Positions 1 to 12,200 of a DNA stretch of 64,000 nucleotides are shown here, piece by piece. The stretch spans positions 1-64,000 of the forward strand of contig NW_020170468.1 in NCBI RefSeq assembly GCF_000524195.1, in the 5' to 3' direction. The translations under genes and the position numbers were made by a program. How positions within the stretch are numbered: position 1 is the stretch's first letter; every line of letters starts with the position of its first letter. This stretch comes from Echinococcus granulosus (Eukaryota; Platyhelminthes; Cestoda; Cyclophyllidea; Taeniidae). The notes under the pieces were generated by a model. It worked only from the letters and a program-made list of their open reading frames with translations, made no database searches and had not been told where the DNA came from.

Positions 1-960
1 ATGATGTGACCGCGCTGAGTCATGTCTGGTCGACTCCTTCATGGGAATCGGGTGGTGCGGCAGCCAACGTGACTGAGTTTTATGAGCAGGAGATCACATT
101 CGAAATCAAAACTAGCACTAGCGACATCTTGCCGTCTTCTCCGCCTATTTATCCTGGCAGCAATTTGACTTCTATTGCTCACATTTCGACCATTGCCCAA
201 TCTTTCACTACTCTTTCTCCTACTTTTCCTGATCTCGCTTGCAACCGTACTATGTAAGTTCGACAATCCTTGCCCTTTCAGTTCGCCTTAATGATGTGAT
301 AATTCTTAGTGCATGTTCTTTCCAGTACATCTATGGACTGTGGGCCTTGGACTTGCAGAAAACTGGCTCATGTTGGGGACTGTGTTGAAATGATAGTTGA
401 CTTCCATTCAGCTGTCAAAGTTAGTGCCTTTCCTTAGAGTGGTTTTATAGATATAGTGTGCATTCTTCTAAAATTCTACTGCATCACTTACAGCAACTAT
501 TCAGATTATTCTATTTATCTTATTTCTTAAGTCGGAAACATTGTAATTTTCCTTACAGCTAGTAAGTCCACCTGAAGATCCGCATTGTGATGCAGCACGA
601 AGGATTTGTGTGTGGTTAATCTGTAAGTTCATTCATAAAATGGACGACTTTCTAAAAAAAAGAAGTTGTGAAAATGGTTTTTCGAACAATATTTTTCCAG
701 CTAATACAAGGATAGAAATCAATGGAACCTTGTCCCAAGTACCCTCTAACGTTACCGTGACCCGTGGTCCCTCAGTGGGGGAATTTATATTCAAATTCAT
801 GGATAAGGAGTACAACCATGACAACAACAACGATGATGATGATGGTGAATGGGGAACAGCTGGCCCAAATTCTCAATTCAAGACCACGTCAACTGCCGTA
901 ACAATGACAGCGGCAAAAGGTTTCTTCCTCATGCTTTTTGTTCTTGGACTCTTTCGCTAA
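1..960 (+). CDS. 3' end of an unrecognised secreted or GPI-tailed protein (partial, 4 exons)
   Basis: Exons <1-253, 326-419, 559-622 and 701-960 (TAA) join in matching phase (2, 0, 1) with GTAAGT or GTTAGT donors and CAG acceptors, so the C-terminal ~200 residues are readable. The 5' end lies outside the window. The sequence has many N-glycosylation sequons (NVT, NLT, NRT, NGT, NVT) and a Cys-rich stretch encoded by exons 1-3 (CNRT, DCGPWTC, GDC, HC, RIC). An Asp/Asn run (HDNNNDDDD) follows, then a final hydrophobic tail of about 16 residues ending GLFR. A short terminal hydrophobic tail after a polar spacer is typical of GPI-anchor signals; a single-pass anchor with almost no cytoplasmic tail is the alternative. 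I do not recognise the family. The cysteine spacing faintly recalls extracellular parts of integrin alpha chains, but I would not assign that. The exon structure is well supported. Confidence 0.65.
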
Positions 961-1018
961 ATTTTAATTGCTTTCCATTACCCACTTTATTATAATAATT
1001 TTGTTCTTGTGCGTTTGC

Positions 1019-1024
1019 AATAAA
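1019..1024 (+). other. polyadenylation signal AATAAA
   Basis: A canonical AATAAA lies about 60 nt after the stop codon of the gene ending at 960, at a normal distance for 3' end formation. It supports 960 as the true stop. Confidence 0.55.
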
Positions 1025-1084
1025 ATAATCTGGTAATCACTATGGCTTTTTCTATTGCATTTGGAATGAGAGGAAATGATATTG

Positions 1085-1235
1085 CACCCCCAAGGTTTCC
1101 CTGAAGACGACAGAAAATACATTACATGGTCAAAGCCCTTATTGTTGTCATTCGGAAGGGATTAGGACGTCTGGCATGGGCCGAAGGACTGGTCGCATAG
1201 TTAAGGTGTTTGATGCTGTGACCACCCACCTTTAG
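1085..1235 (+). repeat. Family A solo terminal repeat (degenerate)
   Basis: A diverged copy of the family A terminal repeat, recognised by the core 'tccctgaagacga.agaa', the later 'atggtcaaag...ggcatgggccgaagg' block and matching order. No internal region follows directly; the next terminal repeat begins near 1438. Confidence 0.55.
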
Positions 1236-1437
1236 CAGCAGAGCATAAAATGAGATCTAGAGAGCATAAAAACATTCCTCATAACCAAAAATCAGTAGTA
1301 TTTTTGTTAGGAGATGAGTGTTAATTAGTAGAAAGCACAAGCATGTGGGTTAGCAGAATGAGTGGCAGAATGCGCCAAAAAAAACAAGCGACGTCTGACG
1401 CTAACTATTCGGAAGTATTACACTTGATTCGACTCTC

Positions 1438-2425
1438 CGTGACTTCCCTGAAGACGAAGGAAGAGGTAATAGTAAGGTGTAATGTGTTCTGTCAACGTAG
1501 AGCAGGACCTAAGCTCACTGGCACGGCCTCTGGGTCATGCCGCCCAGCGGAAGTACGAAAGTAGAACATTGAGTGTCTGAGAAATTAAAACAAAGGGTTA
1601 AACAAACAGTCACAACAATGCATAGTCCATCTCACCTTTTGGTCGACTTAGCTAGGTCTCTCATTCCTCGGCCGTCGCAACGTAGTCGGAGTTGCAAGAA
1701 AGACACCCACGAACTAGCAGCGTCGGTCATTGAATTTCATGTAACTGAGAAGAGACATGACTGCATTGTCAATGATCTCAATATAACTACTGGATCAGGA
1801 GCTGCGTCCTATTTGAGAACCGTATAGGGAAAATGGGATTGTTCTCAGGAATCTCGTAGGAACACCTGTCTAAAAGTGGAGTCATTTAATAAAAGAAGGG
1901 ATTTGGAGTAATTTTTTGCAGGAATGTTTTGCTCCTGCTTTTTTCTTGATACTTTGTTCTTACTTTAGTTCTGCCTTTCCATATCCAACTGGACTCCATC
2001 CAGCTAGTAAAGAATTGGAGGAGATTTCACGTGTTCACTTTATTGACATCTTAAGAGAGACTTGGTGGACAGCTCCGCAACGAACTTTTCCAGATTGTTT
2101 TACGGCCGCGGCTATTGTTGCTTCAATTATAATGAGTTCTCCTGCAGACCATAGGGTTGGGGTAGCTGCCCAAGGTAGACGTCATTTTCAGACCTAGTTG
2201 GGGCTGAGTATTTAGTACTAGAAACCAGGATAGTTGTCCAGCAGGATCAGGTAGCTTTCCACGTCCACTAGTGTATCACCGTTAGTCTTTCCTGAAGACC
2301 AAGGAGAACTTAATAATTGAGCAGGATATGAATTGACGACGCATAGAAGGGCTCAGTGGTCACTAACATCGTCCGGAGGCCAGGCAGCCTAGCGGAAGTG
2401 CCCTAAGTGTTTGCTACACCAAAAT
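1438..2425 (+). mobile_element. Family A element, full-length copy (terminal repeat - internal - terminal repeat)
   Basis: Terminal repeats lie at about 1438-1565 and 2285-2420. Both carry 'cttccctgaagac' or 'ctttcctgaagac' near the start and a 'ccgcccagcggaag' or 'gcctagcggaag' block before the end. The internal part (1570-2270) matches the internal part of the copy at 22585-23660 block by block: the 'gcatagtccatctcacc' block, 'cgtaggaacacctgtctaaaa', 'ctccatccagctagtaaag', and 'gtagacgtcattttcagacct'. The internal open frame at 1916-2197 is described under findings. No transposase, reverse transcriptase or integrase motif is visible. Confidence 0.6.
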
Positions 2426-2429
2426 AAAG

Positions 2430-3420
2430 AGTTAAACAAAAAACAAAGTATAGCATTCAATACTTCAGGCTTTACACTACTAAGCAGTGTTTTCTCTCCC
2501 ATTTTCACTCCACTTCTTAATTTTTTTGCAAAATTACCCGCGTACGCAGATAATATCAAAATTAGTATATAATTGTGGAAAATATGAGACAATGTTACTA
2601 AGAGACTTTAAATGCTAGTACACCTTTTGATACAGCTCGTAGCAACAACTTGTAAAATGTAAAAACTTTCCGAATGCATAGGAGTGTGGACATGCATGAT
2701 AAAGTACAGGTATTATTAATTCTATAATGGACACATTTTTGTGTTTTCTCTGCCATTTTCACTTCCTCATATCATTGAGATACAGCTTGGAAAGGATGAG
2801 GTCCTTGGATACCTTCAGATAAAGTATGGTGGTAGAAGGCATCGCCTAGAAACGGCTTGATAAATTTAACTTTAAGGAGGCATAATGAATTTAAGATGCA
2901 CTATATTTTGAAAGATATTCCACTTTGGTAATGAAGAATTAAGGTGGTTGACATTAGCATAAGGGAATTGATAAAGCAAACGACAATCGTACAAATCAAG
3001 TGCAAAGAGGAGTCCATGGAATTTTACAGTATGAGTGGCCAGCTTGCTGAAAAATGAGCCACAAGTACGGACCAGATTTATTTACAAGAGGTGATGCAAC
3101 TCGATCGTCTCCAAGGGGTGTCACAGATCCAAATGAAATTGGCGAAAATGTATCTTGTTTGAAAACGATTGCAGCTCATAGTGGTTATTATTTTAAGAAG
3201 CTTCTTGACTTCGGTTAATTTTGATCACAGAATCCATATGAACTAATCAATTATTTTGGAGTTAATATTGACTTTGCATGAAAGTGAAAGCAAAAGTTAA
3301 AGTGTCCAGCTATCATACTCATGGCAGTGATTCTTACTGGATCTTTAATCATCAACCTCTTTAGATGCCTTTTCTATTAACTTTAAAAAAGGACACTCGT
3401 CACATTTCAACACTTGCCTG
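2430..3420. other. No gene seen
   Basis: AT-rich DNA with only short chance open frames; no splice-bounded coding block or recognisable repeat was found. Confidence 0.4.
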
Positions 3421-3423
3421 CTG

Positions 3424-4445
3424 TTTGTTTAACTCTGATTTTGATAGAGAGCCAATTAGGGTTTTCGCTTCTGGGCCACGCCATGCCCTGCTGTACGTGG
3501 ACATCGCATATCCTGCCGCAGTGTTGTTTCGCTTTTCGTCTTTAGGGAAGTCACAGGGTACTGCATGGGTAACCGTGGAAAGCTTCTTGATTCTGCAGGA
3601 CAAATACCCTGGCTAACATTACTGGATGCTCAATCTCAGCTTAACGATCTGTGACGACCCTTAGCAAAAGGGTTGAGAATTAGGTTTAACTTCAACAACT
3701 ATCCCGGCCCTATCGTCTGCAGGAGAGCTACTTACATTTGAAGTGACAGCAACCGTGACCGTGAACTATCTGGAAAAGTTCATTGTTGAGCTCTCTACAG
3801 TACCTCTATGAAGATGTCAATAAAGTAAACACGCAATACCCTCTCCAATTCTTTACTAGCTGGATGGAACCCAGATAGACATCGTTGGGAAGCACTGTTG
3901 TGGCAAAGAAAAATAGATGCAAAACCTTGATTCCATGAGGCTATATCAAACTCCATAATTTCGATATACGACTGCTTGGAGGCAAGTGACCTTGCCATTG
4001 GCAATGGACACGAGTGATGGCCAGCAGTTTCTCGCGCCTTTTGGTACAGTTCCCATGCAGGACGAGACTCGGGATTGGGTAGAATTGTTGAGGTCACTGA
4101 CGTCGTAATCAAGTACCTTCTCAGTTAAATGAAAATTTGACGACTAGCGCTGTTGTTTGGTGGGTGCTTTTCTTGCAGCGCCAACTACATTTTGATGGCT
4201 GACGTGGGAGGTTGACCAAGGGGAGCGCCAAGGACGAAGTACGACGGAGGAGGACGGCTACATAATACGTTAACTGTTGATTGAAATCTCGGTTTTGGTG
4301 ACGGGCTACTGAGGGATCCCACCATTGTTTCCCCGCCAAGCGACCATGCCGGTAGCCCCAAGCTCTTCTACAAGTCGGCAATACATATTCTGCCCAGGTA
4401 ATATGCCTTCTTTCATCTTCAGGGAAGTCCCGGGGTTTACAATAA
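3424..4445 (-). mobile_element. Family A element, inverted full-length copy (degenerate)
   Basis: Reading the minus strand, one terminal repeat is at about 4445-4265 and the other at about 3570-3424. Plus-strand 'tgtttaactctga' and 'tcggttttggtgacggg' mark their 3' ends. The internal part includes the 'ggatggaaccca' block (the reverse of 'gggttccatcc') at about 3860. The open frame 3795-4112 on the minus strand reads through this block in the same frame as in other copies. Confidence 0.55.
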
Positions 4446-4449
4446 ATCT

Positions 4450-5570
4450 GCTTCAAAATATTGTCAAACCTTGCATAGGTAGAATGACCGAGTAACAAAC
4501 CAAGGTGATAATTCATTTATGGCCAAAATTAACAGCTATGCACCCTACAACTTTCCATAAATTTAAATACATTGTTATTCCATCTTAAAATCTTCTTGAT
4601 TTTATCTGCTAGTAAGTTTAGGGTGCCAGTATGGAACTAAAGAAAGCGATTGCTATGGGAATCCTACTAGAATCAAGCGTGGAGAAGCTTTATGTGTATT
4701 ATTTACCACTGAGGTATATTGCATTGTAATTAAAAGTAGAATAGAAAAAGTGGAAAGCGGTTTATAGCACAGTGGTACTAAAAGGATAAAACAAAAGAAG
4801 GCGTAAAAATACGGGGATTTAGTTCACCCTCTGGCGGCATCAAATACAATTGCATTGCCATACAACACAACTAAGCAAGTACACTTTGACTCGGTTTAAC
4901 TGGCCGATAAAAGAATGTTTTTCGTATGAATCACACATCTTTCTGTAAAACTACAAATTTGGAAATTATTAGACCATTTGTGAAAGATAAAACAATTTTT
5001 TAGCTTGTACCTATCAAGATATAAGTGAATGGAGACCAACTTAAGAACTTTCAAATTCTTTTCACCTTGAAGCGGTGGATGCCTCACACGTAAGCAGATG
5101 CATCAAAGGAAAACAATCACGACAAAAGAAAAGTGGGCGCTCTGTGCGGTCCAGTAGCAGTTCACCCCACCCACCAAGTCTTGTGACTTACTTCAAGGTG
5201 TAGAAAATTCCATGGAATTACAGGTAAGTTCTCTTAAGATCACTTATACTTGGGTAGAGTTCTTAAGTAGTATTAACAATTTCACTTGTCATGGCATAAT
5301 TTTACGAAGAATGTATGCCGAAGAAGCGATTAGAGATGAGGTGATATGGTTTTGCCTGTTCATGAGTAAGATGCAATAAACCAGCTTAAATCTTACTGCT
5401 GTGTTTGGTAGTAAGGTGTGGGAAATTTCAACAACTCTTTTGTTATGAGTTTTCATAGTTTTGAAAATTGACGTAGTGTTCTACAACACTAAAGCTTGAA
5501 TAATAAATTAACACGAGCAGAAAAACAGATTTGTTTTCCCACATTACCGACTATAATACTCTGATTATTT
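4450..5570. other. No gene seen
   Basis: AT-rich spacer. Short open frames here have no splice-site support or protein-like composition. Confidence 0.4.
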
Positions 5571-5574
5571 GTTT

Positions 5575-6200
5575 AGCCCTTCATTTTTTGTGTCACAGAC
5601 ACCTTGGTCCCCGCCATTGTACTTTCGCCGAACGACATGGCCTCCACACCACGCCAGTTGTCCCAGGCTCTTCTGTATTTCGGCTCTACATTCTCTGCCC
5701 TAGTATTATAACTTATTTTCATCTCAGAAAAGAGATAGATATGACTGAGCAGCACTGAAGTGAGAGCAAGTTGGCAAGAAGGAATAGATGCAAAACCCTA
5801 TCCCCACGAAACTACTTCAAACTCCGTCCCTTGTTAAATGACTGCTTTTAGACCAGTGTTCTTACGACTAGCGATGGGGAAATGAGATGTCCACAGCAAT
5901 CCCCCTTCCGCAATACGGTTCCCAAATGGGATGAAATTCCCGATCCAGTAAGAATGTTATGTCGGATCTGTGATTTTGGGCTCAGATACCTTCTCAGTTG
6001 CATGAAACCTTTATGACTGGCCCCATCGATTTGCGGCCGTCTTTTTTACAACACCGACAGCAATGTCATGGCCGACATGGGGGGATGATTAAGGTCATGC
6101 AATACTTTGGCTATTTAAACTTCGGTTTTGGCAACATAGCGCTAAAGACTCTGTAGCCCCTAGCCCTTTTGGGCAATGGCAATCCATCTTTTCCCACAGC
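5575..6200 (-). mobile_element. Family A element, shortened and degenerate inverted copy
   Basis: One inverted terminal repeat at about 5580-5735 (plus-strand 'gccattgtactttcgccgaacgacatggcc' order, 'ctcttctgtatttcgg' and 'ttcatctcag') and a partial second one at about 6115-6200 ('aacttcggttttggcaac'). The internal region between them is shorter than in the full copies. Confidence 0.45.
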
Positions 6201-6204
6201 ATCG

Positions 6205-7400
6205 GCACTCGGGGCTCTGCACGATAATTTCTGATATGTTTTATTCCTTAGCACTCAAGTTTTGTCAACTCTGCAAGTTAAAATGAACTGATTGCAAATT
6301 TGGTGCCTTGTTGTCTGAGAGTTTCAGAAAATTTAGTGATTTAGAATATGAATATGTTTGGCTTTGATTATGATCCCCTAGCTGGCTCATTGTGCATTAA
6401 CTCTCGGAAAATATACACTCAAACATATTTAAGATTGTTTCCGAACAAATTAAACACTTTTTGGTTAGGCAACCACAAAAAATGATTGCTTTTAAATTGA
6501 AATGTTGATTACATTAAAAGTAAGGCGAATAATGGTATTATACTAAACCATTTAAAATGTGGAAATGATTGTAACAAGAAAGGATGTTGGATTTCGGAGG
6601 TCAAGTATTAAGAAATAATGATTACTAAGTGATTCTCTGCCATAAAAAGCAATAACATTTGCTTGACTGTGCATAATACATCTGCTTAATAGGTGCTTGG
6701 TGTTACTCCCGTTAACCTCGGCCTAATTCTCTCTAGAATGAACAGACGAGTTGAACAGGGGCACGTTTTACGGGGTGCAGATACCACGGTTTAGCGCTTT
6801 CAGGGCACGTTTACCCCTCCAGGACTGAAGGTGTCCGATTCGTCATGAGGTTTCTCTTTACTGACTATCTCTCGCCTAATAAGCACATTCAAGCAAACGC
6901 GAATTGCTCATGAAGGAGCTAAATTACAGATGTTTCTTACTTTATAACTCTCAGTGAATGGTTCGCTGGTTGTGGGATAGTCTGCGAAGTCAAATTTATC
7001 CTCGTAGACTCTTACACTCATACCTGACCCCTTTCTCTTCATCCTACTTTTTCCTCCGCCTGAAGAGTCGCTGCACTTGATTAGTTGGTGGAAAGTGAAT
7101 CTCACTTTCTAAAAGGTGTAAGTGGAAAGGAGTATCCACTAATCTTATTTTCGTAGAGCTCCTTCGTGCATTTGCATTATGGAAGTCGTGACCTTAAAGC
7201 CCACGTTCATTGAGCGTGACAGGTACTAACTAAAAGCTCACATTATTGCATGGAACCTTCGTCTTGAGCCTCGGTGCGGTCATAAAACGAGTAAAAATAC
7301 GGAAAACACGAGTTATTAGTGGGTATGGATGGCATCATCATTTGCAAGGATCTAACGACTACTAAAAATGCATGAAAATTTTAGGATTTGAGTAAATTTT
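6205..7400. other. No gene seen
   Basis: AT-rich DNA. The minus-strand open frame at 6908-7105 has no splice or similarity support. Confidence 0.35.
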
Positions 7401-7404
7401 TGAA

Positions 7405-7570
7405 ATAACTCTCGGTTTCGGCAACGAGCCACTCAGGGTCTCAGCCATTGTACCTCCAACGGTGCTGGCTGGCCTCCGGGCCGTGCACGTAGCCCCAATC
7501 GATAAAAAGCATTCTGCCCCAGCCTTATGTCTCCTTTCGCCCCCAGGAAAGTCTCAGGGTAATACAATCC
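7405..7570 (-). repeat. Family A solo terminal repeat
   Basis: An inverted single terminal repeat: 'ctctcggtttcggcaacgagccactcagggtc' at one end and 'cccccaggaaagtctcagggt' at the other, with no internal region on either side. It behaves like a solo LTR. Confidence 0.6.
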
Positions 7571-8239
7571 AAGTTGTTTAGTTTTGAAAAAATTATCCAA
7601 TTCATCTCGTTTACTACGTTTCTAGCCACAATGTTGAGAGCTGTTAATTACCAAGTGTCAATGTTCTGTGCGTAAAAAGCCGTTTTCGAAGTTGGAGCAA
7701 AATAGAAGTAGCACTATCGTAATTTTATTTAATAGGAAATTAAGTTCCAGTGCTCCCAACGAATTCGCGGTTTGCCTACCGCTGCATTAAAGAATTTAAG
7801 CAGATCTTCTCACACGACAGTGGCGAGAATAAGCGATTGAAACCAGGGATTAGTACACATACACACATAATCTGGACCAAGATTCATTTATTTTATCAAA
7901 CTCTTTTAAACGGCAAACCTTGCATTTGCTAACCATTGTTTATAATACACAATAAAACAAATATTAAAATGTTGAAGAAGACATGCCCCATGAAATATAG
8001 CTTAAAACGTCAGCTATTTAAATCCAATTTTGAAGAACTTTATGATCAAAAGGGTGAAACTAGGATACTTTAGCATATGCTTAGAGGTCTGACAGCCATT
8101 ACCTGAGGCATTTTACAACAATTTAAGCAACTTGATAAGAAAATTGGAATATGAAGCGAATCCTGCCATAATTTGCTCATAATACTTTTTCCATTGAACT
8201 AAGTGACGAGTAGTTTAGTAATAAGTGTAAGACGTTAAT

Positions 8240-8390
8240 TGTTAAACTCTCGGCTTTGGTAAAGGACACTTTGGAACCTGGCCTTAGGGCCATGTCGGTA
8301 GACTCAAGCACTTCCTTACGTAGACAATACGTACTCTGCTTGTGTACTGCGTCTTCTTTGGTATTTAGGAGAATCTTGAGGAGCTACAGG
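8240..8390 (-). repeat. Family A solo terminal repeat (degenerate)
   Basis: Inverted copy starting 'gttaaactctcggctttggt' and continuing through 'gccttagggccatgtcggtag' and 'cttccttacgtagacaatacgtactctgc' in the order seen in the other copies. Confidence 0.5.
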
Positions 8391-8714
8391 AAATACATGT
8401 ATTCCCTGTTTATGACATGATAATGAAAAAAAAAGATAGATTAGGGATCACTTAGCTAGGCTTTTATGTGCATCAGACTTCACAATTTCACTCTATTGTC
8501 CCTATTACTCGTTTTAGAGACTTTATTTTGAACTATGAAATCTGCTCAACTTTTTTAAATGGCCTTCTAGAAGCCATAACAATGGAGGACGGCATGCAAC
8601 CCACTTAGGCGAATCCGACACGTGAAAGATGCACGCAGAGGACATGTGATGTAAGCCAATTAAAATATTCTCCAAAATGTGAATAGGTGCTTCAAATAAA
8701 AAATCAAATTAGTG

Positions 8715-8746
8715 ATTGGTTCCACCCTCACCGTTGGGTATAAATA
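8715..8746 (+). promoter_or_regulatory. Putative core promoter of the repeat-peptide gene (CCAAT box on the reverse strand, TATA box)
   Basis: ATTGGT at 8715-8720 (an inverted CCAAT box) is followed by TATAAATA at 8739-8746, and the gene's ATG is at 8781. A start site about 30 nt after the TATA box would be near 8770, leaving a 5' leader of only about 10 nt. The spacing is classical for a strongly expressed, tissue-specific gene. Spliced-leader addition could replace this very short leader. Confidence 0.6.
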
Positions 8747-8780
8747 GGGACTAAAACAAGAATTCTGAGCATTATACACC

Positions 8781-9230
8781 ATGGCTCAAAGGAAAGAGTT
8801 TTTCGTACTGAGCGTCCTTCTCATTCAAATACTAACTAACATCAATGGATTGCATATGTAAGTACTTCAATATTTGTTAAAACTTTTTTATCCATAAAAT
8901 TAAGTGAAGCTATTGATAAAAAAACACAAAGCAATTTTAATTAAACCCACTAAGGACAAATAAAGGAGCATTTAAAGTTCAAATATTAGATAAGGGAGAT
9001 TTAAATGCAATAAAATAAAATTGTCAAAAAGTCAAGTTTTATATTACAGCAACGAGCATCTCCACATGGGTGCATCCGAGTTGCCCTTAGAGGGAGTGGA
9101 CCCAACCGAATACCCACTAGGCAGCGAAGAACTTCTCGCTACGGATGCATCCGAGTTGCCCTTAGAGGGAGTGGACCCAACTGAATACCCACTAGGCAGC
9201 GAAGAGCCTAGCTCTTTTTTAGCGCTATAG
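8781..9230 (+). CDS. Small secreted acidic protein with two near-identical 25-residue repeats
   Basis: Exon 1 is 8781-8857 and exon 2 is 9050-9230 (TAG). The join is phase 2 (AT|C) between GTAAGT and TTACAG, giving 85 residues. Residues 1-23 are a textbook signal peptide (charged MAQRKE, then hydrophobic core FFVLSVLLIQIL). The rest is two copies of a unit containing ASELPLEGVDPTEYPLGSEE, joined by LLATD and ending PSSFLAL. The mature part has no lysine or arginine and about 14 Asp/Glu, so it is strongly acidic and lacks dibasic neuropeptide-processing sites. There are no cysteines. The family is not recognised. Secretion with a compact TATA promoter suggests a product of a secretory gland or the body surface. 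An exported structural or host-interacting peptide is possible but unproven. Confidence 0.75.
9072..9205 (+). repeat. In-frame tandem duplication inside the secreted-peptide gene
   Basis: A 59-nt segment at 9072-9130 recurs at 9147-9205 (period 75 nt) with one visible difference, C at 9107 against T at 9182, which is synonymous (ACC/ACT, Thr). The near identity shows a recent duplication or ongoing gene conversion, with the protein sequence kept unchanged. Confidence 0.85.
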
Positions 9231-9234
9231 TCTT

Positions 9235-12200
9235 TCGCTGATTTCATCTTTTTTCATCGCCTTTGGTCAGTGTGTTCCCATTCACAATTATGATTCTTTG
9301 TGTTTTAAATCTTAAGTCATAACTTTTAGCAATCTGTCCACTTCGACAAATTTTTTCTGCAATGATACATTACATATTCGAGGTCGATGTTTAGATTTCC
9401 GGTTTCCCACCATGAATTACGATTATGAATTTTAAATAATATGATCTACTTTATATTCATTGGGATATTACGTAATATAAAGTGGCTAATTTATCCGACA
9501 TTCATTATGACATGGTAAATCTAAGGGCAATTAGTTTAACAACTTTCATATCTGTTAAGAAAATTTCTACAAATCAAGCAGAGATAAGTAAACATAGGTA
9601 GTTACTTTTAAATAACTTATGACGCCTTAAATTTGTACTAGTGTAGCGCCCTGATAATCTTCTGGAAATGAAGGAAGACGCTATAGCCGGGGAGAAATGG
9701 ATTGTTGACGTAGAGAAGGAGTTGGGCTGCTGATGGCCCAATGGCAGGGCCGTCTAGCAGAGCTTGTTACCAAAGCTGTGGGTTAGACTTGCAGTTAAAG
9801 AATTACATTAGTTTACATTCATTGCTAAATCACATTAAGATACATAGACCTATTTTTCTAATTATATGCTCTCAGAGGTATCCTTATCGCACTTTTTTAG
9901 CGATAAACCTACATAATTGGGTAGGATACTGTTATGAGCTAGTGTTCGATTGTGCATTTATGGACATTATCAAGGACCAAATCAGTGTAACCAAGAGTTA
10001 TGACTTTGGGAAATTGAGTTTTTAATTTCGAAAAGTACGTAATACTAGATCAGGTTTTCAACGTTCTCGTCCAATGGGTGGAGCACTGAGACATGGATTG
10101 GTCCCCCTCTCGTGTATTTATAGTACTTTGATTGACTGGGACCTTACCAAAACGCTCCCACATAGGTGTTGACCAATCAGGAGAACGTGGCTAGAACGAT
10201 AATTGTGGTATGTTCCAGAATACCCAGGAAAAGAACTTTGCTAAAAATTTTGTAACTCTGACACACAAAGCTTTTTCTTAAGCTGTAAGCATCCCCAAAG
10301 GTTATGCTTCACCATACCTTAGTAGGTTGAAATACGTCCCAACGTTATTGAGGAGTGATTTGCGAAATGACAAGTTCCCTGGTAATATAAAATTATTCTT
10401 TTTATACTCTTTGTCTCACATAGGCGAAAGCTATAAAAAAGGAATTGTCTCATCATCCCCATCTTGATAACATTATATCATGTCTGTGACATCTTTGGTT
10501 CCTTAACCTCCCCTTCCAAAATTCGTCATACATAACAAAAAAACCTTAACAACTACGCCATTACAATAGCAAGGACATGAGAAAGTCTTGCCATTTTCCT
10601 CAAAAAACCGAAAATTTGCATAATTACCAATTTGGTGCACATGAAGTGCTATTATGCTTGGTATAAAATACTCCCTCAAGTAATCAAAGTATCCTTTCCA
10701 GAAATTTGCATATCATACATCACAATACAGGAATAATACGAAGTCTGTCTACCGTAGAGTAGGGGCAAACGGAAATGAGAGCTTGGGTATGAATGCGATG
10801 TGTGAGATAAGTCCATAAATGACAAGTTTTTCTTGTAAGTTACCATAAATGAGTACTACAAGCCTATTTTAGGGCTACAATACTGACTATATGTCATGAA
10901 TTATGAAAATCCGAGGGCCAACACGAGTACTCTATTTTATCTGTGAATAAAATCATGAGAACTGTGTCAATGGAGCGCAAAATGCGAGTTCTTTCGTTTT
11001 GAAGTAGCGACCCATTGCCTAGCAGCAAGTGGTTTAGTAGAAACAATTGCAAAAAGACAAAGTAGTGTTGGAGGGTTGGTGCTTGTTCAAGCACTGCTAT
11101 GGAAAGCATTCAGCCCCGTTGTTCCTGTATTTAATTAACGTCGATTGCCTGACCTATACAAAACCATTCGCCGAAGGACTAACTTAATATTTACTTTAAT
11201 TCGTTTTATATTTTGTTTACTAGATACCCGTTCTAAAATCTCGCTCTTAGTGCTTTTGTATTGTTTGAAAAAACCTCATTTGAATAGTTGACGTACACAA
11301 ATCCCATGAGTGCCCAGTTTAAACAAAAAATTATAAATGCTTTAAGAGATAGGCATGTGTTTTCCACACCATCATCAGTTAAATTAAACCGAGGTAAACA
11401 TAGTGAAGCATATGATGCTATGAGGGGTTATTTTTCCAAGTGTTTCGTGCCTGGACGGCACACTTAGAAGAAGCGTTGAAGGAGAATATGCCTAAATGTA
11501 TTATGGTGCTTTCATTAACTGTTATAAATAAAAATGGAGCCGCTTGTCATCTGATAGCTGAGAGGGAGTTAAATTTGGATTGTTTTTCATTGCAATGTCG
11601 CAAAAAAATGCATTGTCATTTTGAGATTGTATAATAATAGCTACTTTAAGCAAAGTTAAAAGTTCCGATATTCAATATGACAAGCTTTGAGCCTAATGGA
11701 AGAAGTTGAGCAGACATGTAAAAACCGGGTTCATTCAACATTTGGTTTATGGAAAAAAACGGCACGAGAGTAACTCAATGGCTCGTGTAGCTCCAAATTA
11801 GGGGCCAAATTTTATTGCGAAAAGAGACCAAATGTGACTAATAAAGGGAAAGGTGTATTGTGGGCAGTAAATTATCATGGTATGACAATGAATTGTCACG
11901 GATTCTCAGTCAAAAATCACTTGAATGCAAATGAGATTGCTATAACTAGGCAAAGGGTCTAGAAGGTTAGTTTATCAGCGGGACACAAATTGTCTTATCG
12001 GTAGAGAAAACTCCAGCCATTGACGTTGTAAATTTTACACTAGCACTAGTAAAGTTGCACACAGCATATGATCGAATGTTCACGTGTTGTTTTAATACAA
12101 CTGCTCCAAACATCCGTAGTTCTCGTCAGTCATCCGTTTAAGCAACAAGGATTTTATTCTGCACCACGTTTTTTGCCCCTGATTGGGTTAAAGTGACGCA

